Assembly (NCBI GenBank): GCA_017940605.1
Contig: JAGAYF010000041.1
Coordinates: 1-57,550 of the forward strand
Direction: 5' to 3'
DNA: 57,550 nucleotides
Source: Bacteroidaceae bacterium
Lineage (GTDB): Bacteria; Bacteroidota; Bacteroidia; Bacteroidales; Bacteroidaceae
Under the pieces are notes generated by a model. It was given only the letters and a program-made list of their open reading frames with translations. It had not been told where the DNA came from and ran no database searches. Every line of letters starts with the position of its first letter. Positions within the stretch are counted from its first letter, which is position 1. Below are positions 26,043 through 36,709 of the stretch, one piece after another. A program made the translations under genes and the position numbers.

Positions 26043-27383
26043 CTAATATGCGTTCACATTGGAATGACGTGTATGTCCTGCACTTAACAAACCATCATAG
26101 TGACGTACAAGCAGATAACTCTCTATTTGCTGGAGAGTATCTAATACCACTCCGACTAAGATTAACAATGATGTTCCACCAAAGAACTGAGCAAATCCTT
26201 GATTTACATTTAAGAGATTAGCAATTGAGGGCAGAATAGCAATCAACGCAATAAACAAAGAACCGGGCAATGTTATCAGCGACATCACGCGATCTAAGTA
26301 ATCTGCAGTATTTTTACCTGGTTTAACTCCAGGTATAAAACCATTGTTACGCTTCATCTCTTCTGACATTTGCACAGGGTTGAGCGTAATCGCTGTATAA
26401 AAATATGTAAATGCTATAATCAGAAGAACAAATACAATATTATACAACAAGCTATTTGAATTCAAAAAACTACGCAGAACCCACCCTGGGTTTTCTCTTC
26501 CGACGAAACCCGCTAAAGTCAATGGGATAAACATCAGTGCTTGAGCAAAAATAATTGGCATCACATTTGCTGCAAACAACTTAATGGGTATATACTGACG
26601 AGCTCCGCCATATTGCTGGCCTCCGACAACTCTTTTCGCATATTGAACAGGGATTCTCCTTGTTGCCTTAACAAGTAACACAGCAATAGCAATTACTGCC
26701 AACAATGCAAATACCTCAACTAGAAACTTCACTAAGCCTCCTGCACCTGGAGACGTTAATGCTGTAACAAATTCTTGTCCAATAGCCTGAGGCAAACGAG
26801 CGATAATTCCTATCATAATGATGATCGAGACACCGTTACCAATACCTTTATCAGTAATCCTCTCGCCCAGCCACAAGATGAACATTGCTCCACCGGCCAA
26901 GATAAACATTGAACTTATTAAGAACCAACTCCAAGGAACAGCAGAAGTAATTGCCAGTGTTGCTTGCGACTTCAAATTAATCAAATACATTGGACCTTGA
27001 AATAATAATATCACAATGGTCAAGTATCTAGTATATTGATTAATTTTTCTGCGTCCACTTTCGCCCTCACGTTGCATTTTTTGAAAAGCAGGAACTGCAA
27101 CAGCTAATAACTGCATCACAATTGAAGCAGAAATATACGGCATTATACCCAATGCAAAAATAGAAGCATTTGCAAAAGCACCACCAGAGAACATATTCAG
27201 TAGAGACATAAGCCCAGTATTCGTCTGCTCATGCAATTTTGCCAACTGAGCGGGGTCAATTCCAGGAATTACCACAAAAGACCCTAAACGATATATTGCG
27301 ACAAACAACAGAGTAACAAGAAGACGCTTACGCAAATCTTCTATCCTCCAAATATTTTTAATTGTCTCTATAATCTTTTTCAT
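26043..27383 (-). CDS. secY: Preprotein translocase channel subunit SecY
   Basis: 446 residues with ten membrane helices. The inner-membrane Sec channel. Conserved blocks: GIDPAQL in the periplasmic plug region, LGIMPYISASIVMQL (helix 2), LGERITDKGIGNGVSIIIMIG (split across ~170-195) and MSEEMKRNNGFIPGVKPG in the large cytoplasmic loop. Start overlaps the rplO stop by 4 nt. Confidence 0.98.
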   Translation of the reverse strand: MKKIIETIKNIWRIEDLRKRLLVTLLFVAIYRLGSFVVIPGIDPAQLAKLHEQTNTGLMSLLNMFSGGAFANASIFALGIMPYISASIVMQLLAVAVPAFQKMQREGESGRRKINQYTRYLTIVILLFQGPMYLINLKSQATLAITSAVPWSWFLISSMFILAGGAMFILWLGERITDKGIGNGVSIIIMIGIIARLPQAIGQEFVTALTSPGAGGLVKFLVEVFALLAVIAIAVLLVKATRRIPVQYAKRVVGGQQYGGARQYIPIKLFAANVMPIIFAQALMFIPLTLAGFVGRENPGWVLRSFLNSNSLLYNIVFVLLIIAFTYFYTAITLNPVQMSEEMKRNNGFIPGVKPGKNTADYLDRVMSLITLPGSLFIALIAILPSIANLLNVNQGFAQFFGGTSLLILVGVVLDTLQQIESYLLVRHYDGLLSAGHTRHSNVNAY

Positions 27384-27832
27384 CGTTTTTCAATGGTAAT
27401 GTTACCACCTAAAGCCTTGATTGCTTCTTCTGCCTTTTTTGAAAAGGCATTAGCCACAACATCTATTTTAGAAGTAAGTTCACCTTTTGCCAATATCTTT
27501 ACTAACTGACCTTTTCGCACAAAACCTGCATTTAACAAATCATTCACCATTATTACAGACAATGATTTATTCTCTGCAAGAGTTTGAAGTACATTTAAAT
27601 TAATCGATTTGTATTCTACACGATTAATGTTCTTAAAGCCATACTTTGGCAAACGACGTTGAAGAGGCATTTGACCACCTTCAAATCCTATTTTTTTCTT
27701 ATAACCAGAACGAGCCTTAGCTCCTTTTGTGCCCCTTGTCGAAGTTCCGCCTAAACCCGAACCAGGACCACGGCCGATTCTTCTACGCGAATGCGTTGAA
27801 CCTTTAGCTGGTTTCAAATTATGTAATTTCAT
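27380..27832 (-). CDS. rplO: Ribosomal protein L15
   Basis: 150 residues. Binds 23S rRNA late in 50S assembly. MKLHNLKPAKGSTHSRRRIG start followed by a Gly/Arg-rich loop (GPGSGLGGTSTRGTKGAKAR) and the FEGGQMPLQRRLPKYGF motif. Confidence 0.98.
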   Translation of the reverse strand: MKLHNLKPAKGSTHSRRRIGRGPGSGLGGTSTRGTKGAKARSGYKKKIGFEGGQMPLQRRLPKYGFKNINRVEYKSINLNVLQTLAENKSLSVIMVNDLLNAGFVRKGQLVKILAKGELTSKIDVVANAFSKKAEEAIKALGGNITIEKR

Positions 27833-27844
27833 ATATTAACAGTT

Positions 27845-28024
27845 TTATAAATCAACAATGCAGACCAAATGATTTACACGACGTATCATTCCTCTGATGG
27901 CAGCATTATCTTCATGTTCAACAATTTTATTCATTTTTGTAAGTCCCAGCGCATCTAATGTTCTTGTTTCAACCTTTGATGCACCGATTCTACTCTTGAT
28001 TTGCTTTACTTTTATTGTTGCCAT
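27845..28024 (-). CDS. rpmD: Ribosomal protein L30
   Basis: 59 residues, translated by hand from the gap between rplO and rpsE: MATIKVKQIKSRIGASKVET at the start, then TLDALGLTKMNKIVEHEDN and a C-terminal MIRRVNHLVCIVDL. The usual place for L30 in the spc operon. Confidence 0.95.
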   Translation of the reverse strand: MATIKVKQIKSRIGASKVETRTLDALGLTKMNKIVEHEDNAAIRGMIRRVNHLVCIVDL

Positions 28025-28031
28025 AATTCAT

Positions 28032-28538
28032 TTACCCGTTAAAAACTTTCTCTAAACTTATGTTACGGTCTTTGGCCACTGTATATGGATCACGAAGTTT
28101 TTCCAAAGCAGCGACAGTCGCCTTTACTAAATTATGAGGATTTGATGACCCTTTTGATTTAGCTAACACATCAGTTACACCCACACATTCAAGAACAGCG
28201 CGCATTGCACCTCCTGCAACAACACCAGTACCTGGGGAGGCAGGGAAAAGCACAACTTCAGCTCCTCCAAAATGAGCCGAAACCTCATGGGGAATTGTTC
28301 CTTTTAATACCGAAACTTTAACTAAATTCTTTTTCGCAGATTCAGTCCCTTTAGTTATAGCTGCTGAAACTTCCCCTGCTTTACCTAGACCATATCCAAC
28401 GATTCCCTTACTATTACCTACTACAACAATAGCGGCAAAGGTGAATGTTCTACCTCCTTTGGTAACTTTAACTACGCGATTTATCGCAACCAGCTTTTCT
28501 GTTAATTCTTCAGCACTTACTATTATTCTGTTTGCCAT
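28032..28538 (-). CDS. rpsE: Ribosomal protein S5
   Basis: 168 residues. 30S fidelity protein. The N-terminal dsRBD-like domain has [24 protein letters not shown] and the C-terminal domain has [19 protein letters not shown]; both are canonical. Confidence 0.98.
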   Translation of the reverse strand: MANRIIVSAEELTEKLVAINRVVKVTKGGRTFTFAAIVVVGNSKGIVGYGLGKAGEVSAAITKGTESAKKNLVKVSVLKGTIPHEVSAHFGGAEVVLFPASPGTGVVAGGAMRAVLECVGVTDVLAKSKGSSNPHNLVKATVAALEKLRDPYTVAKDRNISLEKVFNG

Positions 28539-28544
28539 AATTCA

Positions 28545-28889
28545 TTAAAATTTTAAACCGCCTTTGCGAGCCCCATTAGCCAATTCTTGTACACGACCAT
28601 GGTACAAATAACCATTTCTATCAAATACAACCTTAGAAATTCCAGCTGCGAGTGCTACTTGAGCAATTTTTTCACCTACTTTTGCAGCTTGTTCGGATTT
28701 ATTCATCTTATCCATCCCAAGAGAAGATGCAGCCGCCAAGGTCGTTCCATTCTCATCGTTAATTATTTGAACATATATCTGCTTATTACTTCTAAATACA
28801 CTCATACGAGGCATTTCCGCAGTTCCAGATATCTTGTTCCTAACACGATGTTTTATTCTTTGCCTTCTATCTATCTTTGATATTGTCAT
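28545..28889 (-). CDS. rplR: Ribosomal protein L18
   Basis: 114 residues. Binds 5S rRNA in the central protuberance. [14 protein letters not shown]-like segment ([18 protein letters not shown]) and the C-terminal [20 protein letters not shown] are diagnostic. Confidence 0.98.
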   Translation of the reverse strand: MTISKIDRRQRIKHRVRNKISGTAEMPRMSVFRSNKQIYVQIINDENGTTLAAASSLGMDKMNKSEQAAKVGEKIAQVALAAGISKVVFDRNGYLYHGRVQELANGARKGGLKF

Positions 28890-28907
28890 ACCTTGAAATC
28901 TTTAATG

Positions 28908-29477
28908 TTATTTAGCAGCTGCAGTCTTACCTGACTTGCGACGAATAATTTCTCCAACATACAGGATTCCTTTACCTTTATACGGCTCAGGCTTTCTAAA
29001 GGAACGGATTTTAGCACACACTAAACCTAAAAGTTGCTTATCACAAGATTCTAAGCATATATATGGACGCTTATTCCTTTCTGACTTTGTTTCGACTTTT
29101 ATTTGAGGTGGTAACTGTATGTAAATGGGATGAGTATACCCTAAGGCAAATTCAATCAAATTTCCTTGATTTGAAACTCTATATCCTACACCTACAAGTT
29201 CCATCTCTTTTTTAAAACCCTCAGAGACCCCTACTACCATATTATTAATTAGAGATCTATACAAACCATGAAAAGCCTGCTTTTGCTTCTGGGACACACC
29301 ATCAAACTTCTCATCGATGTCAAAAAGAACCTGAGCATCTTCAATCTTAACTTGAATTGAGGGATGCACTTCTTGGCTTAATTCACCCTTCGGCCCTTTT
29401 ACAGACACTACATTATCCTTCATGGTTATACTCACACCAGCAGGAATGTTAATCGGCAATTTACCTATTCTTGACAT
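28908..29477 (-). CDS. rplF: Ribosomal protein L6
   Basis: 189 residues from MSRIGKLPINIPAGV; a Met nine codons upstream is in the rpsH overlap zone and not preferred. Two-domain 50S protein near the factor-binding site; C-terminal domain ends with FRKPEPYKGKGILYVGE followed by IIRRKSGKTAAAK. Confidence 0.98.
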   Translation of the reverse strand: MSRIGKLPINIPAGVSITMKDNVVSVKGPKGELSQEVHPSIQVKIEDAQVLFDIDEKFDGVSQKQKQAFHGLYRSLINNMVVGVSEGFKKEMELVGVGYRVSNQGNLIEFALGYTHPIYIQLPPQIKVETKSERNKRPYICLESCDKQLLGLVCAKIRSFRKPEPYKGKGILYVGEIIRRKSGKTAAAK

Positions 29478-29488
29478 ATAACTAAACA

Positions 29489-29881
29489 TTAATACACATA
29501 ACACAGGACTTCTCCACCAATTTTTTCTAACAGAGCCTCCTTGTCCGTCATAACCCCCTTAGATGTGGAAATAATCGCTATACCCAAACCATTAATTACT
29601 CGTGGCATATTTTTATATCCAGTATATGAACGTAAACCAGGAGTGGAAACTCGTTTCAGACAACGTATCGCACTTTTATGATCTACTGTATACTTCAAGG
29701 CTATTTTAATTTGCCCTTGACAATTATCCTCAATAAATTTATAATTTAGGATATAACCTTTTTCAAAAAGAATTTTTGTGATATCTTTCTTAAGATTTGA
29801 CGCCGGAATTGTAACGACCTTATGATTTGCCATTATCGCATTGCGCATCCTTGTCAAATAATCTGCTATTGGATCTGTCAT
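29489..29881 (-). CDS. rpsH: Ribosomal protein S8
   Basis: 130 residues. Primary 16S rRNA binder and, in other bacteria, the spc-operon autoregulator. MTDPIADYLTRMRNAIMANH start and GLGIAIISTSKGVMTDKEA near the C-terminus. Confidence 0.98.
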   Translation of the reverse strand: MTDPIADYLTRMRNAIMANHKVVTIPASNLKKDITKILFEKGYILNYKFIEDNCQGQIKIALKYTVDHKSAIRCLKRVSTPGLRSYTGYKNMPRVINGLGIAIISTSKGVMTDKEALLEKIGGEVLCYVY

Positions 29882-29930
29882 ACTTTATAACTGATTAATT
29901 GATCGGGAACCCCCGACAATATTAAACATA

Positions 29931-30233
29931 TTACCAACTTGCTTTTTTAACACCTGGTATCAAGCCGTTAGATGCCATTTCTCTAAACTCAATACGAGAT
30001 AGTCCAAATTGACGTATATACCCCTTAGGCCTCCCCGATATTTTGCAACGATTATGCAAACGTATCGGGTTTGCATTCCTTGGAATACTTTGGAGTTGAC
30101 GTGCTGCCTCATATGCCTCCACCGGATCAGACGATTTATTAACTATCTCCTTAAGTGCAGCGCGTTTCTCAGCATATTTTGCCACCAATTTAGCTCTTTT
30201 AACCTCGCGAGCTTTCATTGATTCTTTTGCCAT
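29931..30233 (-). CDS. rpsN: Ribosomal protein S14, zinc-independent form
   Basis: 100 residues with only one Cys in the [19 protein letters not shown] motif, so the long zinc-free type. 30S head protein. About 50 bp of spacer before rpsH, 3 bp after rplE. Confidence 0.97.
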   Translation of the reverse strand: MAKESMKAREVKRAKLVAKYAEKRAALKEIVNKSSDPVEAYEAARQLQSIPRNANPIRLHNRCKISGRPKGYIRQFGLSRIEFREMASNGLIPGVKKASW

Positions 30234-30236
30234 ATT

Positions 30237-30797
30237 CTAATTATTTTTATCTGTATTAAATGGTAGGCCAAATGCCTTTAACAAAGCATAACCTTCTTCA
30301 TCAGTTGGAGCTGTCGTCACAAAGGTGATGTTCATACCTTGAATTCTTTCAATTGAATCAATATTTATCTCAGGAAAGATAATTTGTTCTTCAATACCAA
30401 GAGTATAATTACCACTACCATCAAAATTGCCCTTTATACCTTTAAAGTCTCTTATTCGAGGTAATGCTACACGTACTAATTTTTCTAAAAACTCATACAT
30501 TCTTTCTCGACGGAGTGTTACCCTAACTCCTACAGGCATTTTTTTTCGTAACTTAAAATTTGCTATATCTTTTCGAGAAATTGTTGCAACAGCTTTCTGA
30601 CCAGCAATTGCTGAGATTTCATTGATTGCGACATCAATAATTTTCTTATCTTGAGTGGCAATACCTAAACCTTGATTAATTACTATTTTTTTCAATACAG
30701 GTATTTGCATTGCAGATGAATAATTGAATTGCTTCTTCAGTTCAGGTGCAATCTGCTCTAAATAGACCTGTTTCAGTTGTGCAGTTTTAATCATCAC
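30237..30797 (-). CDS. rplE: Ribosomal protein L5
   Basis: 186 residues. 5S rRNA-binding protein contacting P-site tRNA. Contains [30 protein letters not shown] and the C-terminal [15 protein letters not shown]. Start overlaps the rplX stop by 4 nt. Confidence 0.98.
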   Translation of the reverse strand: MMIKTAQLKQVYLEQIAPELKKQFNYSSAMQIPVLKKIVINQGLGIATQDKKIIDVAINEISAIAGQKAVATISRKDIANFKLRKKMPVGVRVTLRRERMYEFLEKLVRVALPRIRDFKGIKGNFDGSGNYTLGIEEQIIFPEINIDSIERIQGMNITFVTTAPTDEEGYALLKAFGLPFNTDKNN

Positions 30798-31114
30798 TTA
30801 ATCACCTCCCCTGATCTTTTTGAATAACGTACTAATCTACCATTCTCATCAAGTTTTCGACCGATTCTAGTAGGTTTACCAGTTTTAGGGTCTACCACAT
30901 TTAAATTGGATATGTGAACAGAAGCCTCTTGTTTCTGAAATCCCCCTTGAGGATGTTTGGCATCAGGCTTAGTACTTTTAGTTACCATATTGACACCTTC
31001 AACAATCGCTCGTTGTTTAGCGACAAAGACTTTCAACACCTTGCCTGTTCGACCTTTATCCTCACCTGAATTTACATAAACGGTGTCACCTTTTTTAATA
31101 TGCAATTTACTCAT
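30794..31114 (-). CDS. rplX: Ribosomal protein L24
   Basis: 106 residues from [21 protein letters not shown], the KOW motif. Assembly initiator of the 50S subunit. A Met four codons earlier is possible but less family-like. Confidence 0.97.
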   Translation of the reverse strand: MSKLHIKKGDTVYVNSGEDKGRTGKVLKVFVAKQRAIVEGVNMVTKSTKPDAKHPQGGFQKQEASVHISNLNVVDPKTGKPTRIGRKLDENGRLVRYSKRSGEVIK

Positions 31115-31132
31115 AATAGGTTTCATTTTAGA

Positions 31133-31498
31133 TTAAAGAACCTCGGGAGCCAAAGAAACGACTTTCATGTTAATAGCACGTAGTTCTCGAGCTACAGGCC
31201 CAAAAATACGACTGCCCCTCAATTCATTATCACCATTAAGAAGCACACATGCATTGTCATCAAATCGAATATACGATCCATCAGTACGACGAATTTCCTT
31301 TTTAGTCCTAACAATAAGGGCTTTAGACACCGTTCCCTTTTTTATGTCACTTGACGGAATTACATTCTGTACTGCAACAACTATAATGTCGCCGACAGAT
31401 GCATACCTCCTTCTCGTACCACCTAAAACACGAATACATAATGCTTCTCTCGCTCCACTATTATCCGCAATAGTTAATCTTGATAATGCCTGAATCAT
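31133..31498 (-). CDS. rplN: Ribosomal protein L14
   Basis: 121 residues. Bridges 50S and 30S subunits. [20 protein letters not shown] at the start, [17 protein letters not shown] and FGPVARELR near the C-terminus are family hallmarks. Confidence 0.98.
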   Translation of the reverse strand: MIQALSRLTIADNSGAREALCIRVLGGTRRRYASVGDIIVVAVQNVIPSSDIKKGTVSKALIVRTKKEIRRTDGSYIRFDDNACVLLNGDNELRGSRIFGPVARELRAINMKVVSLAPEVL

Positions 31499-31501
31499 CT
31501 T

Positions 31502-31756
31502 CTACTTAGCTCTTTCGATTATTTCAACAACTCTCCATCTCTTCGTTCTACTTAAAGGGCGTGTTTCCATCAGCAGAACTTTATCACCTATATTACACTC
31601 ATTCTTTTCATCGTGAGCGTGATATTTTTTTGTCTTCAAAACAAATTTACCATATATGGGATGCATATCCTTAAAACGAGAAGACACTACGACAGTCTTG
31701 TCCATTTTATTACTAGTTACAATCCCTTGCCTTGTTTTACGCAAATTTCTTTCCAT
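31502..31756 (-). CDS. rpsQ: Ribosomal protein S17
   Basis: 84 residues. OB-fold 16S rRNA binder. [16 protein letters not shown] and [20 protein letters not shown] are diagnostic. Confidence 0.97.
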   Translation of the reverse strand: MERNLRKTRQGIVTSNKMDKTVVVSSRFKDMHPIYGKFVLKTKKYHAHDEKNECNIGDKVLLMETRPLSRTKRWRVVEIIERAK

Positions 31757-31762
31757 AAAATA

Positions 31763-31960
31763 CTACTTAATTTCTAATTCTCTTTGGCGCAATATGGTTT
31801 TGATTCTTGCTATATCACGACGTTTAGCCCTAATTTTTGAAGAATCAGCCAAAGGAGAAACAGCATGATTTAACAACATTTGGCTATAACTTGCCACTTC
31901 TGCATTTAATTTCTCAACCAATTCTTTAGTCGGAATATTCTTAATTTCTTCTACTTTCAT
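31763..31960 (-). CDS. rpmC: Ribosomal protein L29
   Basis: 65 residues, two-helix hairpin protein at the exit tunnel. MKVEEIKNIPTKELVEKL start and RRDIARIKTILRQRELE end. Confidence 0.96.
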   Translation of the reverse strand: MKVEEIKNIPTKELVEKLNAEVASYSQMLLNHAVSPLADSSKIRAKRRDIARIKTILRQRELEIK

Positions 31961-31962
31961 CT

Positions 31963-32388
31963 TTAGGCATTTTTATCGTAATCGCGTCTAACGACAAACT
32001 TAGTCAAAACAGGTAGTTTCTGTGCAGCAAGACGCAATGCTTCTTTTGCGATATCATATGAAACACCTTCGACTTCAAATATAATTCGCCCTGGTGTAAT
32101 AGGAACTACAAATCCTACTGGGTCACCTTTTCCTTTACCCATACGTACATCAGCAGGTTTCTTTGTTATTGGCTTATCCGGGAATACCCTACACCACACT
32201 TGACCTTGGCGTTGCATATAACGGGTTACTGCAACACGGGCAGCTTCAAGCTGACGACTATTAATCCACTCGGTATCTAGGCTTTTTATTCCAAAACTTC
32301 CAAAGGACAATTGATTTCCACGCTGAGCATTGCCCTTACTGCGGCCTTTCTGCGGTCTTCTATATTTTGTTCTTTTCGGTTGTAACAT
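31963..32388 (-). CDS. rplP: Ribosomal protein L16
   Basis: 141 residues. Organises the tRNA-binding region of the 50[20 protein letters not shown] start, [17 protein letters not shown] and [12 protein letters not shown] match the family. Confidence 0.98.
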   Translation of the reverse strand: MLQPKRTKYRRPQKGRSKGNAQRGNQLSFGSFGIKSLDTEWINSRQLEAARVAVTRYMQRQGQVWCRVFPDKPITKKPADVRMGKGKGDPVGFVVPITPGRIIFEVEGVSYDIAKEALRLAAQKLPVLTKFVVRRDYDKNA

Positions 32389-32399
32389 AAATTTACATA

Positions 32400-33143
32400 T
32401 TAACGATTAGAATTACGTCTTTTGCGACCACCTCTATCACTACGACCCCGAGCATTTCCGCTAAATCCGCGCGGAGATTTGTCCTTTTGCTGGATAAAAT
32501 TCGGTGCAAGTTCTCTCTTCTCATATATCTCGCCACGACAGATCCAAACCTTTATGCCAAGTAGACCCACTTTTGTTAAAGCTTCCGTCTGGCAATAGTC
32601 AATATCTGCCCTAAATGTATGCAAAGGAGTCCTACCTTCTTTATACATTTCTTTGCGGGCCATTTCAGCACCATTCAAGCGACCTGAAATCTGTATTTTG
32701 ATACCTTCTGCACCTGCGCGCATTGTATTTGCCAGTGCAGTCTTAATAACACGACGATAAGCAACCATACCCTCAATTTGCCGGGCAATACTTTTACCGA
32801 CTATCTGCGCATCAAGTTCAGGTTTTCTTACCTCATATATATTAATTTGGATATCTTTATCTGTGATTTTCTTGAGTTCTTCTCTTAGTTTATCAACTTC
32901 AGCACCACCTTTGCCAATGATCACTCCAGGATGAGAAGAACATATTGTAATTGTTATTAATTTAAGTGTTCGTTCAATAACAATTCGTGAAACACTAGCA
33001 TTTGCCAAACGTGCATCAAGATACTTCCTTATTTTTGTATCTTCCAACAACGTATCAGCAAAATCTTTTCCACCATACCAATTGGAATCCCAGCCTCGAA
33101 TAATTCCTAATCGATTACTTATCGGATTTATCTTCTGTCCCAT
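32400..33143 (-). CDS. rpsC: Ribosomal protein S3
   Basis: 247 residues. Lines the mRNA entry tunnel. KH domain [19 protein letters not shown] (~60-80), C-terminal domain with [18 protein letters not shown], and a basic Arg/Gly tail ([15 protein letters not shown]). Confidence 0.98.
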   Translation of the reverse strand: MGQKINPISNRLGIIRGWDSNWYGGKDFADTLLEDTKIRKYLDARLANASVSRIVIERTLKLITITICSSHPGVIIGKGGAEVDKLREELKKITDKDIQINIYEVRKPELDAQIVGKSIARQIEGMVAYRRVIKTALANTMRAGAEGIKIQISGRLNGAEMARKEMYKEGRTPLHTFRADIDYCQTEALTKVGLLGIKVWICRGEIYEKRELAPNFIQQKDKSPRGFSGNARGRSDRGGRKRRNSNR

Positions 33144-33147
33144 GATT

Positions 33148-33588
33148 CTATTTAGTTTTTACTTCTTCTGTATCGGCTACTGGAACTTCCGAAGCCACAT
33201 TAATTGAACCAACATATAAAGTAACATGGTTTGAACGCTTACGTATTCTATAACCGCGGCCTTGAGGCGCAGGACGCATACGTTTTAACGTTGAACCAGC
33301 ATCCACAAAAACTTTTTGTACAAAAAGTTCTCCATCTTCAGCTTTTCTATCATTCTTCTGCTCCCAATTTGCAATAGCAGAACGCAGTAGTTTTTCAACA
33401 GATACAGAAGCTGCTTTTTTAGAAAACTTGAGGGTACTCAGAGCGCGTCCTACTTCCATGCCACGAATCAAGTCAACTACATATCGCATTTTTCGAGGCG
33501 AAGAAGGAACATTTCTCAATATGGCAAAAGTTTCACCTTTTAAGGCTTCCTTTCTTGCATTGGCTGAGTTTCTTTTTCTAGCTCCCAT
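33148..33588 (-). CDS. rplV: Ribosomal protein L22
   Basis: 146 residues. Exit-tunnel constriction protein. [18 protein letters not shown] and the beta-hairpin segment [18 protein letters not shown] are typical; a short acidic tail ([13 protein letters not shown]) extends past the usual end. Confidence 0.98.
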   Translation of the reverse strand: MGARKRNSANARKEALKGETFAILRNVPSSPRKMRYVVDLIRGMEVGRALSTLKFSKKAASVSVEKLLRSAIANWEQKNDRKAEDGELFVQKVFVDAGSTLKRMRPAPQGRGYRIRKRSNHVTLYVGSINVASEVPVADTEEVKTK

Positions 33589-33621
33589 TATTTATTTTTC
33601 AATTTAATATCACACTTATAA

Positions 33622-33891
33622 TTATTTAGACTTATTACCAGCATGACCTCCAAACTTACGAGTAGGAGCAAATTCGCCCAACTTATGACCTACCATATTT
33701 TCAGTCACATAAACAGGAATAAATTTATTACCATTATGAACTGCTATTGTATGACCAACAAAATCAGGAGAAATCATGCAAGCTCTAGCCCATGTCTTAA
33801 CAACATTCTTCTTACCACTCTCATTCATTGAGAGGATTTTTTTCTCTAAAGAAACAGTAATATATGGACCTTTTTTTAACGATCGACTCAT
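33622..33891 (-). CDS. rpsS: Ribosomal protein S19
   Basis: 89 residues. 30S head protein. [19 protein letters not shown] start, [20 protein letters not shown] and [12 protein letters not shown] are diagnostic. Confidence 0.98.
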   Translation of the reverse strand: MSRSLKKGPYITVSLEKKILSMNESGKKNVVKTWARACMISPDFVGHTIAVHNGNKFIPVYVTENMVGHKLGEFAPTRKFGGHAGNKSK

Positions 33892-33915
33892 AATTTAATC
33901 AAATTTTACTGATAA

Positions 33916-34743
33916 TTATTTCTTATTACTTCTCTCAAGAATGTATTTGTCTGAATGCTTCTTTGGGCGTCTTGTCTTTAGACCCTTAGCGTACAAACCA
34001 GTACGTGAACGCGGATGGCCACCAGACTGGCGACCTTCACCACCACCCATCGGGTGATCAACAGGATTCATAACAACACCTCTATTATGAGGACGACGTC
34101 CCAACCAACGAGAACGGCCAGCCTTACCTGAACGTTCCAACGCATGGTCAGAATTTCCTACACTACCTATAGTTGCCTTACATGCACTCAAAATCTGACG
34201 AATTTCACCAGAAGGCAATTTAACTACACAATATTTTCCCTCACGAGATGTTAATTGAGCAAAATTACCAGCAGAGCGAACCAATATCGCCCCTTGTCCT
34301 GGGCGCAATTCCAAATTATGAATTATAGTACCTACAGGAATTTTTGATAATGGGAGAGTGTTACCCACTTCTGGAGCTGCATTTTCTCCAGACATAACAG
34401 TAACACCAACCTTTAAGCCATTTGGTGCTATAATGTAACGCTTTTCACCGTCAACATAGTACAACAATGCGATACGTGCTGAACGGTTTGGATCATATTC
34501 GATTGACTTTACAACTGCGGGAATTCCATCTTTTTCCCTCTTAAAGTCAATGAAACGGAACTTTCTCTTGTGTCCACCGCCTCTGTAGCGCATCGTGCGG
34601 TGGCCTTGGTTATTACGTCCACCTGTGGACCTTTTACCATATACAAGAGACTTCTCTGGTACAGATGCAGTTATTTCTTCGAATGTACCAATAATCTTGT
34701 GTCTTTGGCCTGGAGTTACAGGTCTTAATTTCCGTACTGCCAT
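33916..34743 (-). CDS. rplB: Ribosomal protein L2
   Basis: 275 residues. Central 23S rRNA binder needed for peptidyl transferase assembly. [20 protein letters not shown] near 40 and the C-terminal [13 protein letters not shown] motif with the conserved His. Confidence 0.98.
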   Translation of the reverse strand: MAVRKLRPVTPGQRHKIIGTFEEITASVPEKSLVYGKRSTGGRNNQGHRTMRYRGGGHKRKFRFIDFKREKDGIPAVVKSIEYDPNRSARIALLYYVDGEKRYIIAPNGLKVGVTVMSGENAAPEVGNTLPLSKIPVGTIIHNLELRPGQGAILVRSAGNFAQLTSREGKYCVVKLPSGEIRQILSACKATIGSVGNSDHALERSGKAGRSRWLGRRPHNRGVVMNPVDHPMGGGEGRQSGGHPRSRTGLYAKGLKTRRPKKHSDKYILERSNKK

Positions 34744-34750
34744 CTAATTA

Positions 34751-35044
34751 TTAAATATTACTGTAAAAATCGATAGTTTCACCCTCAGCAAGAGTTACAA
34801 TTGCTTTCTTGAAAGCATTTCTACGGCCCTTTACTAAGCCTGTTTTTGTGTAACGCTGCTTCGTTTTACCTGCATAACGCATTGTAGTCACAGATTTAAC
34901 TGTCACATTATAGAATGCTTCTACCTCAGCCTTAATCTGCAATTTATTAGCTTCCGGACGTACCACAAAACCAAATTTGTTATTGGCCTTTTCTGTGATA
35001 CTTGTCATTTTTTCAGTAATCAGGGGCTTGATAATAAAATTCAT
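34751..35044 (-). CDS. rplW: Ribosomal protein L23
   Basis: 97 residues. Exit-tunnel docking site for trigger factor. IIKPLITEKMTSITEKANN start and FYNVTVKSVTTMRYAGKTK. Confidence 0.97.
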   Translation of the reverse strand: MNFIIKPLITEKMTSITEKANNKFGFVVRPEANKLQIKAEVEAFYNVTVKSVTTMRYAGKTKQRYTKTGLVKGRRNAFKKAIVTLAEGETIDFYSNI

Positions 35045-35055
35045 ATCTATACTGT

Positions 35056-35688
35056 TTACTTAGTTAAAACTTCATTGACCTGAGAAAGCGCTCCCTCCGT
35101 AAATACCAAAACTGCTGCATCCATAACACTGTATGTATTAAGCAGCCTGGCCGCCATTACTTTGGATTTTTTAAGATTACGCGCAGACAAATAGACATTC
35201 TTGTCAACTTCAGGCATCAATAACAGGACTTTTTTGTCTGCTACTTTCAGGTTCTCCACAAAAGAGATAAAGTCCTTGGTCTTGGGCGCATCAAATGTAA
35301 AATCCTCTACAACGACAATGGCATTTTCCTGAGCCTTGTATGTCAATGCAGATTTGCGAGCAAGTTGTTTTACCTTTTTGTTCAATTTGAAACCATAATC
35401 CCTGGGTTTCGGACCGAACACACGAGCACCGCCCACCAATAAGGGGGAATTGATGTCACCTCGACGAGCACCACCGCCACCTTTCTGGCGACCCAGCTTT
35501 CGAGTAGAACCACTCAACTCACTTCTTTCCTTCGTTTTAGCCGTACCCTGACGTTGATTTGCAAGGTATTGCTTTACATCCAGATATACTGCATGGTCGT
35601 TAGGTTCTATCGCAAAGATAGCTTCATTCAATGTAACCTTCTTACCGGTATCAACACCGTTTTTATTTAAAACACTAACTTCCATCAT
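35056..35688 (-). CDS. rplD: Ribosomal protein L4
   Basis: 210 residues. Tunnel-constriction protein and, in enterobacteria, the S10-operon autoregulator. [20 protein letters not shown] is the internal-loop motif. Start overlaps the rplC stop by 4 nt; MEVSVLNK one codon later is an equal choice. Confidence 0.98.
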   Translation of the reverse strand: MMEVSVLNKNGVDTGKKVTLNEAIFAIEPNDHAVYLDVKQYLANQRQGTAKTKERSELSGSTRKLGRQKGGGGARRGDINSPLLVGGARVFGPKPRDYGFKLNKKVKQLARKSALTYKAQENAIVVVEDFTFDAPKTKDFISFVENLKVADKKVLLLMPEVDKNVYLSARNLKKSKVMAARLLNTYSVMDAAVLVFTEGALSQVNEVLTK

Positions 35689-36302
35689 TCCTTAATTAAA
35701 ACGATTGAACCATTACATCCTGCTACAGACCCCTTGATAAGCAAAAGGTTGTGTTCAGGAATCACTTTCAGTACCTCCAAGTTCTGAGTCGTGACACGGT
35801 CACCACCCATCTGGCCACCCATACGTGTACCTTTAAATACTTTGGCAGGGTAAGAACAAGCACCGATAGAACCCGGCTTACGGGCGCGGTCATCCTGACC
35901 GTGTGTAGATTGACCTACACCACCAAATCCATGGCGCTTCATTACACCCTGGAATCCGCGACCCTTTGAAGTACCTGTAACATCAACATACTTCACCTCA
36001 GCAAAGATGTCGACCGTCACAGTGTCACCCAACTTCAGATCTTGCTTAAAATCCTTGAACTCGGCCAAGTGTCTCTTTGGCGTTGTACCTGCCTTTTTGA
36101 AGTGACCCAACATCGGAGATGTCGTATTCTTTTCTTTGGCCTCCTGAAAACCAAGTTGAATGGCTTCATACCCATCCTTCTCTTGGTTCTTCACCTGAGT
36201 TACAACGCAAGGACCAGCTTCGATAACAGTGCATGGAATATTCTTTCCCTCGGCACTGAAAACGGATGTCATTCCGATTTTCTTTCCAATTAATCCTGGC
36301 AT
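35685..36302 (-). CDS. rplC: Ribosomal protein L3
   Basis: 205 residues. Early 50S assembly protein near the peptidyl transferase centre. [20 protein letters not shown] start, [20 protein letters not shown] loop and [20 protein letters not shown]. Confidence 0.98.
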   Translation of the reverse strand: MPGLIGKKIGMTSVFSAEGKNIPCTVIEAGPCVVTQVKNQEKDGYEAIQLGFQEAKEKNTTSPMLGHFKKAGTTPKRHLAEFKDFKQDLKLGDTVTVDIFAEVKYVDVTGTSKGRGFQGVMKRHGFGGVGQSTHGQDDRARKPGSIGACSYPAKVFKGTRMGGQMGGDRVTTQNLEVLKVIPEHNLLLIKGSVAGCNGSIVLIKE

Positions 36303-36324
36303 TTCAATTATTATTAATAAAAAA

Positions 36325-36639
36325 CTATACTTTGATTTCTACTTCAACGCCACATGGCAATTCCAGCTTCATCAAGGAATCGACTGTCTGTGCAGACGAA
36401 CTGAATATGTCAATAAGACGCTTATATGAGCACAATTGGAATTGTTCACGCGACTTCTTATTAACAAACGTACTGCGGTTAACAGTATAGATGCGCTTGT
36501 GAGTAGGCAATGGAATAGGACCACTAACGATAGCACCCGTTGCCTTGACAGCATTTACAATCTTTTCAGCTGACTTCTCCACCAATGTGTGGTCGTAGGA
36601 TTTCAGCTTAATTCTAATTTTTTGAAAGTCTTGACTCAT
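36325..36639 (-). CDS. rpsJ: Ribosomal protein S10
   Basis: 104 residues. 30S head protein and, with NusB, an antitermination factor. [20 protein letters not shown] start, [18 protein letters not shown] loop. The 70-bp gap to fusA shows no TAnnTTTG box, so it probably reads through from the rpsL promoter. Confidence 0.98.
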   Translation of the reverse strand: MSQDFQKIRIKLKSYDHTLVEKSAEKIVNAVKATGAIVSGPIPLPTHKRIYTVNRSTFVNKKSREQFQLCSYKRLIDIFSSSAQTVDSLMKLELPCGVEVEIKV

Positions 36640-36709
36640 TATTACTTTATGATTTTATTTATATGCCTTAAGAGTCATTCGTTAAGACACGTTTTAATAT
36701 TTAATTATC

